From the NCBI GenBank assembly GCA_002721815.1, contig PBLQ01000070.1, positions 1-53,162 on the forward strand: a stretch of DNA of 53,162 nucleotides, in the 5' to 3' direction. Of this stretch, positions 7,283-14,884 are shown piece after piece (the first letter of the stretch is position 1; each line of letters opens with the position of its first letter). The DNA is from Myxococcales bacterium. Lineage in GTDB: Bacteria > Myxococcota > UBA727 > GCA-2721815. Below the pieces are notes generated by a model that was given only the letters and a program-made list of their open reading frames with translations, did no database searches and had not been told where the DNA came from. Both the position numbers and the translations under genes were made by a program.

Positions 7283-8761
7283 TTAAAAGAGGCGGCCTTC
7301 GGGTCGCCTTTTTTTTTGCCTGCGCCCCAAGAGTAACAGACCAAAGCCCAACCATGTAAGATCGGGCCGGGTGGCGTGGCAGCCAAATGGAGTCGCTGCA
7401 TCTTCATCGGTGGATGGGGCAGCGGCTTCAATGGGCTCTTGAGGGGTTTCCTCTTCCAACTGGCAAAGAGAAACATTTGTAGGGCTGCCGGCACAAAAGC
7501 GAATACGAGAAGATTCGCCTTCGTAGTGGGTTCGGACCAAAGCCAAAAAATAGCCCCCAGCATCAAAATCAGCTTCGTCATTAAAAGTGACGACCGCATT
7601 GCCAGCCACGCTGGGCATGGTTGCTGTGGCGCCCAAGACAGGCCCGTCTAAAGCGCCGCCCGATACTGGATGCAGTGAGATGGCCAAGTCCGCCAATTCT
7701 TCTTCAAGTAACACCGCGATGGGACCTCCGCTGTGGTTGAGGCGAAAGTATTGGGTGGCCATGGGAAAGAGGCGAATGCTGTCATCAATGGTGTCACCAT
7801 AATTTTCGATCACCAATCCATTGAGACTTTGGGCGTAAGCATAGTTGTTCATTTCGCCCGCGCGATCGCCAGTGCCTAAATTCCATTGGGCGAAGGTGAA
7901 GAAGGCATCGGCCAGGCTGTCGTCCTTTGTTTGTAGCTCGTCATCTAAAAGTGAAAGCCAATCATCATCTGAGAGTTCTTCGAAGACGACAGACGACTCA
8001 AAATAATCTTGAATCAGGACAGAACCGTGTCGCGTGCTGAGAAAGTCCCAGAAAAGTGATGTGCTGTAAGCAAAAGGCGGGACCGGTCCTGTGGGAGGGT
8101 GATTTAGGGAGCGACTGGTTTCTTCCAAGTAGTTACTGGCCCACGCCAAAAAGTCATAACTGTCGGGATCGTATTGTTTTTCCGCCCAAACTGCTGTGCC
8201 TTCAGATACCCAAATGGGCAGGTCACCGCGATATGCCGCTTGTACTGCATGAAAGAGTTCGTGGCTGACCACCACTTCCAAGGCCGTGTACAAACTGGAA
8301 TATCCGTAACCCGCAAAGTCGTTTTCTATCACCATGTGGCCAATACAAGCCGGACTGTCTTGAAAGCAGCCATCCATTCCAAAATGGCCATCTCCTGCGC
8401 CGTCGAAATCAACGAGATAAAAGTCGAATGCTGAAGAACCACCATTTTCGATGTACAACGTGTCATCCGCAATTGGCATGAAGAAGCCAAGTTCCTGATG
8501 GAAAGTTTCGAGTACCATCTCCGCAATATCGCCTAAGTTTTGTACGAAGTCAGGCACTCCGTCCTGATCATTGTCATCGAGAACCGTTACATTGGGGCCC
8601 GACTCACTGTAGTGCACGCGCACATTTCCTTCATCGGTGTCGTAAAACACCACAGTGTCTGAATCAGAAAAACCAAAAAGCCCGCCTTCGGTGGGACGGG
8701 CTTGGCTGGTGGGGCAAAACAACAGGATGTTAAGCCCGAGCACTGCGATCAATTTGGACAT
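7283..8761 (-). CDS. Secreted zinc metalloprotease with MYXO-CTERM-type tail
   Basis: A 492-residue exported protein with a signal peptide (about residues 1-21). HELFH (His167, Glu168, His171) followed by WVSEGTAVWAE (Glu187) is a gluzincin zinc site, as in the MXAN_6640-type putative proteases of myxobacteria. A calcium-loop-like DDNDQDGVPD lies near residue 62. The C-terminus has an acidic linker, GCHATRP, a hydrophobic segment and RRQKKRR, the layout of MYXO-CTERM sorting signals, so it may be processed and anchored at the surface. Its ATG overlaps the stop of the lipoprotein upstream by one base (TAATG), so the two are coupled. Confidence 0.75.
   Translation of the reverse strand: MSKLIAVLGLNILLFCPTSQARPTEGGLFGFSDSDTVVFYDTDEGNVRVHYSESGPNVTVLDDNDQDGVPDFVQNLGDIAEMVLETFHQELGFFMPIADDTLYIENGGSSAFDFYLVDFDGAGDGHFGMDGCFQDSPACIGHMVIENDFAGYGYSSLYTALEVVVSHELFHAVQAAYRGDLPIWVSEGTAVWAEKQYDPDSYDFLAWASNYLEETSRSLNHPPTGPVPPFAYSTSLFWDFLSTRHGSVLIQDYFESSVVFEELSDDDWLSLLDDELQTKDDSLADAFFTFAQWNLGTGDRAGEMNNYAYAQSLNGLVIENYGDTIDDSIRLFPMATQYFRLNHSGGPIAVLLEEELADLAISLHPVSGGALDGPVLGATATMPSVAGNAVVTFNDEADFDAGGYFLALVRTHYEGESSRIRFCAGSPTNVSLCQLEEETPQEPIEAAAPSTDEDAATPFGCHATRPDLTWLGFGLLLLGRRQKKRRPEGRLF
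7291..7317. terminator. Bidirectional rho-independent terminator
   Basis: Stem GGCGGCC / GGTCGCC with loop TTCG, followed on the plus strand by nine T. It ends the Bor-like gene. The stem also encodes the last codons of the converging zinc protease gene, whose strand continues with TCTTTT, so it may serve both. Confidence 0.8.
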
Positions 8762-9528
8762 TACAGAAACGACCAGCGAATTTTGAGATTACCAGATTCA
8801 TCACCTCGTGACCCATTGTCGTTACAATCGCTTTGCCCTGAAGCATAATATTCCTCGACGATAAGTTTCACCACACGGCCATTCTCCAGTTCGATTAAGA
8901 ACGGGGTCAGTGTGGTTTTTACACAGCTCTCATAGCTCCACCAGTTAACCAGAACCACTTGAGGGTCACCCAGTCCGTACGAATCTGGAATAATGTCGCA
9001 GGATTCCGTGTAAAAATCATCACTGTAAAAAGAGAGATTTTCAGGGACAGTTGTCACATTTTCGTATTGGTCGTTTAACAGGGCCGCAGCGCCCACACAT
9101 GAAGGGCCGGAAGTCCCGCTGTTGACCCGAACCACATATCGGCGGGCTGATAGGTGCCATTCCATGCTTTCGAGCGCGCTTTCATCATCAAGTTCTACTT
9201 TTTCAAGTCCATCGTCGGTGAACTTCATGTACAGAAACGGGTTTTGAGAGGCGTTCATAAAACCGCCGGCGGTGGCGTCCACGTGCGTGACCCAATCCTC
9301 GCCATCCTGTGTGTTGGTAATGGTACCTTCACTGATCTCGTCTTGTAGGGACAGGTCGGCGATCAGGCTGTCTTGACAACGGATTTCAGCAGGTTCTTCA
9401 CACAGCGGCTCGTAGGTCTGTTCACCGTTGAGTTCTTCATCTTCATTGGTAGGGTCAGTGTCGGAATTGAGGGGGCCTCCACAGGCCATCAAGGTCAAAA
9501 TAAAGGCAGTTAACATTAAGTTCTTCAT
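8761..9528 (-). CDS. Lipoprotein coupled to the zinc metalloprotease
   Basis: A 255-residue lipoprotein, lipobox LMAC followed by GG, then a low-complexity acidic linker. I chose the ATG at 9528 because GGAG sits six bases before it; the ATG at 9540 leaves the ribosome site inside the coding sequence. The mature domain has several Cys (CEEPAEIRCQDS, SGPSCVG, TESCDIIP, YESCVKT) that could form disulfides, and no motif I recognise. It is coupled to the metalloprotease, so an inhibitor, foldase or shared surface function are possibilities, all unproven. Confidence 0.6.
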   Translation of the reverse strand: MKNLMLTAFILTLMACGGPLNSDTDPTNEDEELNGEQTYEPLCEEPAEIRCQDSLIADLSLQDEISEGTITNTQDGEDWVTHVDATAGGFMNASQNPFLYMKFTDDGLEKVELDDESALESMEWHLSARRYVVRVNSGTSGPSCVGAAALLNDQYENVTTVPENLSFYSDDFYTESCDIIPDSYGLGDPQVVLVNWWSYESCVKTTLTPFLIELENGRVVKLIVEEYYASGQSDCNDNGSRGDESGNLKIRWSFL

Positions 9529-9574
9529 CTTACGCTCCATTGATTAAAACTACAGATGGGGTACACCCTGGTGC

Positions 9575-11053
9575 ATGATGATCTTCCACGTGCATTCATT
9601 TTTTTTGTGGCTAACTCTTTTTTCAGCCTTCGTCTACAGGGATGGCCACGCTCACACCCTCAATTTGGGGCATTTAACCGATATTTCGGGCATTGCGCCC
9701 TTTGAAAACCGATTTTTAGTCAAGGCCGAAACGCCTCGGGGCGATCTTTTGTTAGAATCTTTGCCCTATGTTGTGGTGGAATTCGCTTCTGCGGAAATTG
9801 GTTGTGCTGATTTGAAACATGGCAAACCTTTGGGACGCAGCGGCCTTTTTTGTCGGGTACCGTTGCCTCCCGGGCATGATTTTCTCGATTACCTCTATAC
9901 GCTGGATATGCACCCCAAAGTAAAGAGTGCTTTCCCCGATGTGCTGCTGCATGGGGCCCCTAAAAGTCTAGACATTGATGACCCTAATTATCCTGCTCAA
10001 TGGTATTTAGAAGAGTTACATGCCGAACTGTTGTGGGAAAAATCTTTTGGGGATTCCGAGGTGCGCGTGGCGGTGATCGATTCGGGCATCGATATCGCCC
10101 ACCCGGATTTGAGTTCAAAAATCCTCGCCCCCAAAGACACTTGGGATAACGATGATGATCCTTCGCCCAACCCAGGCGAGTTTTGTTACGGCGGTGGTGG
10201 TGGCATTTGTGATGAGCACGGCACGGCGGTGGCGGGCATTGTTTTGGCCGATGCCAACGACATCAACATTATTGGGTTGTGCCCTGACTGTTCATTAATC
10301 CCCATAAAAATGTTGGGCGATGGTTATTTGTTGCCCACCCAAGGGGCATTGTCGGGTGATGTGACGGCCTTTGAGCACGCCATCGAGCACGACGCAGCGG
10401 TGATCAATAATTCGTGGGGCTACAATGAGTCCATGCCGGTGCCCGAACCTTTGGCGTCTATTATTCGCATTGCGGCCACCCAAAACCGAGAGGGTAAAGG
10501 GGCGGTGGTGGTGTTTGCGGCGGGCAATGAAGACCGCGACATCGCAGACAACGAACTGTCGGCCTTAGAAGAGGTGCTGAGCATTTCGGCTACGGATCGC
10601 TACGGCAATCCAACGCCTTACACCAACAAAGGCGCATCCATCGATTTGGCGGCTCCAGCGGCAACGCTGTCTTTGGCACCGGGCGGTGGCATCACCGAAA
10701 ATTTTGGTGGCACTTCGTCAGCGGCGCCGGTAGTGAGTGGTGTGGCCGCGTGGATTTTATCAGTCAAACCTGAGTTGACCGCGACCGAAGTTCGCCAGTT
10801 GCTCAAAGACACGGTGCGGCCTGATCCCCGTTATCTGTATGATGACGAAGGGCACAATGAAATTGTAGGCCACGGTTTGTTAGATTTAGAAGCTCTGGTG
10901 AATACGCTTTACCCGTCGCAAGAGGAGGCGTCGTCCAGCGATGACGAAGAAGCGCCTGAGGCGTGGGGGTGTCACAGTGCCTCCAGCAACACTTGGGTTG
11001 GGTTGTTGCTGGTGTTGTTTGGGCCGATTGCTCAACGCCGAAAACGTCGATAA
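9575..11053 (+). CDS. Subtilisin-like serine protease (S8) with MYXO-CTERM-type tail
   Basis: A 492-residue secreted protease. A signal peptide (about 1-27) and a propeptide-like region lead into the S8 domain: Asp169 in VIDSGID, His215 in DEHGTAVAG, oxyanion Asn318 in AAGNED, and Ser381 in GGTSSAAP. The C-terminus has an acidic linker, WGCHSASSNTWVG, a hydrophobic stretch and RRKRR, the same Cys-helix-Arg layout as the zinc protease encoded divergently upstream. The shared tail suggests both proteases are anchored by the same sorting system. No partner gene follows; the sulfur operon converges on its 3' end. Confidence 0.88.
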   Translation: MMIFHVHSFFLWLTLFSAFVYRDGHAHTLNLGHLTDISGIAPFENRFLVKAETPRGDLLLESLPYVVVEFASAEIGCADLKHGKPLGRSGLFCRVPLPPGHDFLDYLYTLDMHPKVKSAFPDVLLHGAPKSLDIDDPNYPAQWYLEELHAELLWEKSFGDSEVRVAVIDSGIDIAHPDLSSKILAPKDTWDNDDDPSPNPGEFCYGGGGGICDEHGTAVAGIVLADANDINIIGLCPDCSLIPIKMLGDGYLLPTQGALSGDVTAFEHAIEHDAAVINNSWGYNESMPVPEPLASIIRIAATQNREGKGAVVVFAAGNEDRDIADNELSALEEVLSISATDRYGNPTPYTNKGASIDLAAPAATLSLAPGGGITENFGGTSSAAPVVSGVAAWILSVKPELTATEVRQLLKDTVRPDPRYLYDDEGHNEIVGHGLLDLEALVNTLYPSQEEASSSDDEEAPEAWGCHSASSNTWVGLLLVLFGPIAQRRKRR

Positions 11054-11094
11054 AAAAGGACTGCCCCGGCAGAAGGCACACAGTGCCAGGGCAG
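11052..11094 (-). terminator. Terminator of the sulfur operon
   Basis: Read on the minus strand, CTGCCC and GGGCAG close a stem with an inner GGCA/TGCC helix, then TCC and six T, just after the MoeZ-like gene. On the plus strand no T tract follows, so it serves the minus strand. Confidence 0.65.
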
Positions 11095-11106
11095 CCCCAC
11101 TGGGAG

Positions 11107-12249
11107 TTAGTATTGGGGCAAAGAGGTTTCGATCTCTTGGGCCCAGGCGGTGATGCCGCCTTCGAGGTTGAACAGTTGGGTGAATCCCGCTTCGGCCAAC
11201 ACTTCACAGGCTTGGGCGCTGCGCCCCCCTTTTTTGCAATGCACCAGAATGTCTTGGTCTTTGGGAAGCTCGGCGAGCACTTGATTCACTTGATCGTGTG
11301 GCACCAACCGGTTGGCAAAAGAGAGCGACACGATATCGGCCTCGGCGGGCTTGCGCACATCGAGCACGTAAGGGGCCCAACCCGAATCCAGTTTTGAAGA
11401 GGCTTCGCGCACTTGAATGCGTTCAAAACGCTCCTCTTTGGGAGTGTCCAAGTTGTCTGGTGGCTTTAAGCCGCACAACTGTTCGTAATCGGCCAACTGG
11501 GTGATGGCTTTGGCATTGGGGTCTTTGCGCACGTTGAGTTCTTTAAAACTCAAGTCTAAAGCGCTGTAGAGCAACAAACGCCCCGACAAAGTGGTGCCTT
11601 TGCCCAAAATGATTTTGATGGCTTCGGTGGCTTGGATGGTGCCGATGATGCCGGGTAATACCCCCAACACGCCTGCTTCGGCGCAACTGGGCACCAACCC
11701 TGGCGGGGGCGGCTCGGGGAACAAGTCGCGGTAGTTGGGACCGCCCTCGTGGTTGAACACCGTGGCTTGTCCTTCAAACAGAAAAATAGACCCGTACACA
11801 TTGGGTTTGTTGAGCAACACGCACGCGTCGTTCACCAAATAACGGGTGGCGTAGTTGTCGGTGCCATCCACAATCACATCGTAGTCTTTAAAGATGTCCA
11901 GTGCGTTGTCTTTGGTGAGCCGTTCTTCGTAGGTGATCACTTCAGCGTAAGGGTTGAGATCTTCGATACGGTCTTTGGCACTTTGCACTTTAGACACCCC
12001 CACGGTTTTTGTGCCGTGAATGATTTGCCGTTGCAGGTTGCTCTCTTCCACCACGTCGAAATCCACGATGCCGATTTTACCAATGCCGGCGGCACCCAGG
12101 TAGAGCAGTAAGGGCGAGCCCAAACCGCCCGTGCCCACGCAAAGTACGCTGGCGTTTTTCAACTTTTCTTGGCCGGCCAAACCCACATCGTCCAAAATGA
12201 TGTGACGGGAAAATCGGGCTTTTTCTTCGGGGGATAAGGTACGGGTCAT
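11107..12249 (-). CDS. moeZ: MoeZ-like adenylyltransferase/sulfurtransferase (ThiF/MoeB + rhodanese)
   Basis: A 380-residue two-domain enzyme. Residues 1 to about 250 are an E1-like ThiF/MoeB domain with the nucleotide loop GTGGLGSP, DFDVVEESNLQRQ and DGTDNYATRY. Residues about 280-380 are a rhodanese domain with catalytic loop VHCKKGGRS. In the CysO/CysM system of mycobacteria this type of enzyme adenylates the carrier's C-terminal glycine and turns it into a thiocarboxylate. The start overlaps the carrier gene by four bases, which supports that partner. It could also serve MoaD or ThiS elsewhere in the cell. Confidence 0.88.
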   Translation of the reverse strand: MTRTLSPEEKARFSRHIILDDVGLAGQEKLKNASVLCVGTGGLGSPLLLYLGAAGIGKIGIVDFDVVEESNLQRQIIHGTKTVGVSKVQSAKDRIEDLNPYAEVITYEERLTKDNALDIFKDYDVIVDGTDNYATRYLVNDACVLLNKPNVYGSIFLFEGQATVFNHEGGPNYRDLFPEPPPPGLVPSCAEAGVLGVLPGIIGTIQATEAIKIILGKGTTLSGRLLLYSALDLSFKELNVRKDPNAKAITQLADYEQLCGLKPPDNLDTPKEERFERIQVREASSKLDSGWAPYVLDVRKPAEADIVSLSFANRLVPHDQVNQVLAELPKDQDILVHCKKGGRSAQACEVLAEAGFTQLFNLEGGITAWAQEIETSLPQY

Positions 12250-12527
12250 GACGCACCTCCCGCGATGGCCGGCACGATGGTGAGGGCATCGCCGTTGGAC
12301 AGGGGACTTTTTTCACCGTCTAAGTGACGAATGTCTTCTTGTCCAATGAAGATGTTCACAAAGCCGCGCAGTTGGCCGGTATCGTCACGCAAGTGTTTGG
12401 CCAAATCAGGGTGTTGTTGTTCGGCAAAGTCCAGGGCTTGGCCCACGGTCTGCCCGTGGGCTTCGATGGTGCTTTGGCCTTTGACATAGGGGCGCAGGGC
12501 GGAAGGAATGTTGATGGTAATGCTCAT
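12246..12527 (-). CDS. cysO: CysO/MoaD/ThiS-like sulfur-carrier protein with masked GG terminus
   Basis: A 93-residue ubiquitin-fold sulfur carrier (SITINIPSALRPYV at the start, GFVNIFIGQEDIRHLDG in the middle, VPAIAGG near the end). Active carriers end in Gly-Gly; here two more residues follow (GGAS), so the terminus is masked. The gene before it, overlapping by four bases, encodes a JAMM protease that could trim the Ala-Ser. Such masked carriers with a JAMM partner are known from other bacteria (QbsE/QbsD, HcyS/HcyD). Its likely role is to deliver sulfur as a thiocarboxylate to the cysteine synthase of this operon. Confidence 0.88.
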   Translation of the reverse strand: MSITINIPSALRPYVKGQSTIEAHGQTVGQALDFAEQQHPDLAKHLRDDTGQLRGFVNIFIGQEDIRHLDGEKSPLSNGDALTIVPAIAGGAS

Positions 12528-12955
12528 GTTGTCTCCTTTGAGGGTGAGTTGGTTTCGATAAAGGGGTGCTCTTCCATGGCGCTGCGGTCTTCGAGCAAGC
12601 GCCAGTTTTGGATGCTGTGCGATTTGCCGAACTGCACCGCAATGATCACGTAGTTGACGTTGGGCAAGGCGAGTTTGCGATCGGTTTCGGAGTATTGCGA
12701 AGGGTGATCGGGGTGGCTGTGATAATAACCGAGCACCTCCAGGCCTTGCGCTTCCAGTTCAGCTTCGGCTTGCCACTGAGCCAAGGGATTCACTTGGTAA
12801 CGGTTGTGGGCTTGCTGGTGTTCGTTCTGCAAGGGAACGGTTTGTAAAACCAGGTTGTCTTTTCGGTGACCTGCCAAAATGCCCACCGCTTCGTGGGGGT
12901 AGGTGGCTTCGGCGTGTGCGCGCAGTTGTTCGGCCAGGTGCTTTTCAATCTGCAT
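12524..12955 (-). CDS. mec: JAMM/MPN+ zinc metalloprotease (Mec-like)
   Basis: A 143-residue M67-family deubiquitinase-like protease. The JAMM site is complete: Glu22 in PHEAVG, then HSHP (His79, His81) and SETD (Ser89, Asp92). The start chosen is ATG at 12955, with GGAGG five bases before it inside the end of the cysteine synthase gene; an ATG four codons upstream lies before that site. In Mycobacterium tuberculosis the equivalent Mec releases cysteine from the CysO-cysteine adduct. Here it could also remove the Ala-Ser tail that hides the carrier's GG end. Confidence 0.88.
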   Translation of the reverse strand: MQIEKHLAEQLRAHAEATYPHEAVGILAGHRKDNLVLQTVPLQNEHQQAHNRYQVNPLAQWQAEAELEAQGLEVLGYYHSHPDHPSQYSETDRKLALPNVNYVIIAVQFGKSHSIQNWRLLEDRSAMEEHPFIETNSPSKETT

Positions 12956-13913
12956 GACCGCCTCCAAACACGTGACTTTCGCTCAAGTACCGGGAGCCGT
13001 GATCGCAAAAGATCACCACCAGATAACCCCTCTCGAGTTTTTGGGCCAAGCCCACCGCCGCCGCCAAGGCCGCACCCGATGACGGGCCCACCAGCAAACC
13101 TTCGGTGCGGGCCAATCGTCGAACCCACCACAGGCTTTCTTCGGTGTCGGCACCCCATTGGGCATCGGGCAAGTTCACGTCGTAAATACCGGGGACCAGG
13201 CTGCTCTCCATGTGTTTGAGCCCTTCGAGTCCGTGAAAGGGGGCGTCGGGTTGCACCGCCACCGTTTGCACATCGTTGTTTTGACGTTTGAGAAAGCGGG
13301 TGGTGCCGGTAAAAGTGCCGCTGGTGCCCAGGCCCGCCACAAAGTGGGTGAGTTGCCCTTGGGTTTGACGCCAAATTTCAGGACCGGTGGTTTCGTAATG
13401 AATCTTCCAGGTGGCCGGATTGTTGTATTGATCGGCGTAATAATATTTAGGGTTGTCGCGGGCCAATTGGCGCGCTCTTTGTATCGCACCATCACTGCCC
13501 TCGAGGGGATCGGTGAATTCCAAATCCACATTGTAGGCCTGTAACAATCGCTTACGTTCCAGACTGGCCGAAGCGGGCATGCAAATTTTTAAGGGGTAGC
13601 CTCGGTCGGCAGCCAACATGGCGTAGGCGATGGCGGTGTTGCCCGAGGAGGCATCGAGAAGGGTGCGCCCTGGATGCAAATAACCTTTGCGTTCGGCCCG
13701 CCGGATAATCCCCCAGGCGGTTCGATCTTTCACCGAACCGCCGGGGTTGTGGCTTTCAAGCTTGGCATCAATGCGCACGCCCGCAGGCACGTATTCTTGG
13801 ATGGATTTGGCCAAGGTGACCAAGGGCGTGTTGCCAATGGCATGGATGAGCCGATGGGGTTGCGGTTCAACCTCGGGAAGATCCACCAATCGAATGCGAT
13901 GCGTTGCGGACAT
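12945..13913 (-). CDS. cysM: Cysteine synthase, PLP-dependent (CysM-like)
   Basis: A 322-residue fold-type II PLP enzyme. The Schiff-base Lys62 lies in NPGGSVKDRTA, the substrate loop is SSGNTAIAYAM, the phosphate loop GLGTSGTFTGTT, and GPSSGAALAAA precedes the C-terminus. It makes cysteine from O-acetyl- or O-phospho-serine. Its position directly before the JAMM protease and sulfur-carrier genes points to the CysM branch, in which the sulfur donor is a protein thiocarboxylate rather than free sulfide. Its last codons overlap the JAMM gene and carry that gene's ribosome site. Confidence 0.9.
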   Translation of the reverse strand: MSATHRIRLVDLPEVEPQPHRLIHAIGNTPLVTLAKSIQEYVPAGVRIDAKLESHNPGGSVKDRTAWGIIRRAERKGYLHPGRTLLDASSGNTAIAYAMLAADRGYPLKICMPASASLERKRLLQAYNVDLEFTDPLEGSDGAIQRARQLARDNPKYYYADQYNNPATWKIHYETTGPEIWRQTQGQLTHFVAGLGTSGTFTGTTRFLKRQNNDVQTVAVQPDAPFHGLEGLKHMESSLVPGIYDVNLPDAQWGADTEESLWWVRRLARTEGLLVGPSSGAALAAAVGLAQKLERGYLVVIFCDHGSRYLSESHVFGGGHAD

Positions 13914-13922
13914 GCTCGACTC

Positions 13923-14558
13923 CTAAGCTGAAAGTTTGGTGTAACGCAGATAGGGCGTCACCACTTCAAAGCCCTGTGGGAACTTGGTTTCCAGTTCTTT
14001 GGGGTCTTGAATGGATGGCAAGATCACCACTTCGTCACCTTGTTGCCAGTTGGCCGGGGTGGCCACAGCATTACTGTCGGTGAGTTGTAGCCCATCGATG
14101 ACCCGCAAAATCTCTTCGAAGTTTCGTCCGGTGGCCGCCGGGTAGGTCAGGTACAGCCGAATCTTTTTAGAGGGGTCGATGATGAAGACCGAACGCACCG
14201 TGAGGGTGTTGTCGGCCTTGGGATGAATCATGCCATAGAGCGAAGAGACCTTACGGTCCGCATCGGCAATGATGGGAAAATTCACCTGCGTTTGCTGCGT
14301 GCGGTTGATGTCTTTCACCCATTTTTCGTGGCTTTGCACATCATCCACCGACAGGGCCAACACCTTCACGTTGCGTTTTTCAAACTCGTCTTTGAGTTTG
14401 GCGGTGGTGCCCAGCTCGGTGGTGCACACCGGGGTGAAGTCTTTGGGATGCGAAAACAACACCCCCCAGCTTTCGCCCAGGTAGTCATAAAAATTAACGG
14501 TTCCAATGGTGCTCTTTTGTTCAAAATTTGGCGCAGAATCGCCCAGTTGCAAAGTCAT
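13923..14558 (-). CDS. 1-Cys peroxiredoxin (Prx6/AhpC-TSA family)
   Basis: A 211-residue thiol peroxidase. The peroxidatic Cys45 is in DFTPVCTTELG, and the long C-terminal region after residue 160 (GDEVVILPSI, FEVVTPYLRYT) is the Prx6-type extension; no resolving Cys is seen, so an external thiol must reduce it. It detoxifies hydrogen peroxide or lipid peroxides in the cytoplasm. It is the first long gene of the sulfur operon, nine bases before the cysteine synthase gene. AAGGAGA precedes the ATG. A 32-codon poly-Cys frame ends 111 bases upstream, so cysteine supply may control this gene. Confidence 0.9.
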   Translation of the reverse strand: MTLQLGDSAPNFEQKSTIGTVNFYDYLGESWGVLFSHPKDFTPVCTTELGTTAKLKDEFEKRNVKVLALSVDDVQSHEKWVKDINRTQQTQVNFPIIADADRKVSSLYGMIHPKADNTLTVRSVFIIDPSKKIRLYLTYPAATGRNFEEILRVIDGLQLTDSNAVATPANWQQGDEVVILPSIQDPKELETKFPQGFEVVTPYLRYTKLSA

Positions 14559-14570
14559 GGTTGTCTCCTT

Positions 14571-14667
14571 GGCCCAAAAAATAAACGGGCGCTTTGCAGT
14601 TAAAACAGATTTGGTTTTAGTGGGGGAATGATGCCGGGGATGCGTCTTTCAAAAAGAAAATGAAAGA
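14571..14667 (-). promoter_or_regulatory. Candidate attenuator region between poly-Cys leader and peroxiredoxin gene
   Basis: The 111 bases after the leader stop hold several short perfect inverted repeats: TCTTTCA/TGAAAGA (14645-14667), TAAAAC/GTTTTA (14601-14619), and GCCC/GGGC (14572-14590), whose last arm touches the AAGGAG ribosome site. The leader's own end contains AAGCC/GGCTT around its stop. Its GCCGG can also pair with CCGGC at 14633-14637. I see no classical GC hairpin plus T tract, so control of translation or rho-dependent termination is more likely than intrinsic termination. Confidence 0.45.
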
Positions 14668-14669
14668 GA

Positions 14670-14768
14670 TTAAGCCATCGCCGGCTTGGTACACATACAA
14701 CAACAACAGCAGTCACACATGGTGGTGACGACGTTGATTAGTGATTGGTTGTTGCGTTGCGTAGCCAT
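14670..14768 (-). CDS. Poly-cysteine leader peptide, candidate cysteine-responsive attenuator
   Basis: A 32-codon frame not annotated by size-limited gene callers: ATG at 14766-14768, TAA at 14670-14672. Residues 18-26 are CDCCCCCMC, seven Cys in nine codons (mostly TGT), close to the stop. AAGGA lies 11 bases before the ATG. It stands directly upstream of the cysteine-synthesis operon. Poly-cysteine short frames upstream of sulfur genes act as cysteine sensors in mycobacteria: ribosomes stall when charged Cys-tRNA is scarce and the RNA refolds. I infer the same logic here. A metal-binding or modified peptide is a less likely reading. Confidence 0.72.
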   Translation of the reverse strand: MATQRNNQSLINVVTTMCDCCCCCMCTKPAMA

Positions 14769-14790
14769 TAAATATTTTTTCCTTAAGGAT

Positions 14791-14819
14791 CATGTAGCGC
14801 AGGCCCACTCATTGGGCAA
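14791..14819 (-). promoter_or_regulatory. Weak candidate promoter of the leader / sulfur operon
   Basis: On the minus strand TTGCCC (14814-14819) and TACATG (14791-14796) are 17 bases apart, which would place the transcript start about 16 bases before the poly-Cys leader. The -35 element overlaps an inverted repeat GCCCA-5-TGGGC (14803-14817) that could be an operator. Both hexamers are poor matches, so this is tentative. Confidence 0.3.
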
Positions 14820-14884
14820 CCCAAAAAGAAAATTATTTTTGTGACATGACTGTGTCGCAGGCCTAAAGAGGCGAAAACAGACCG

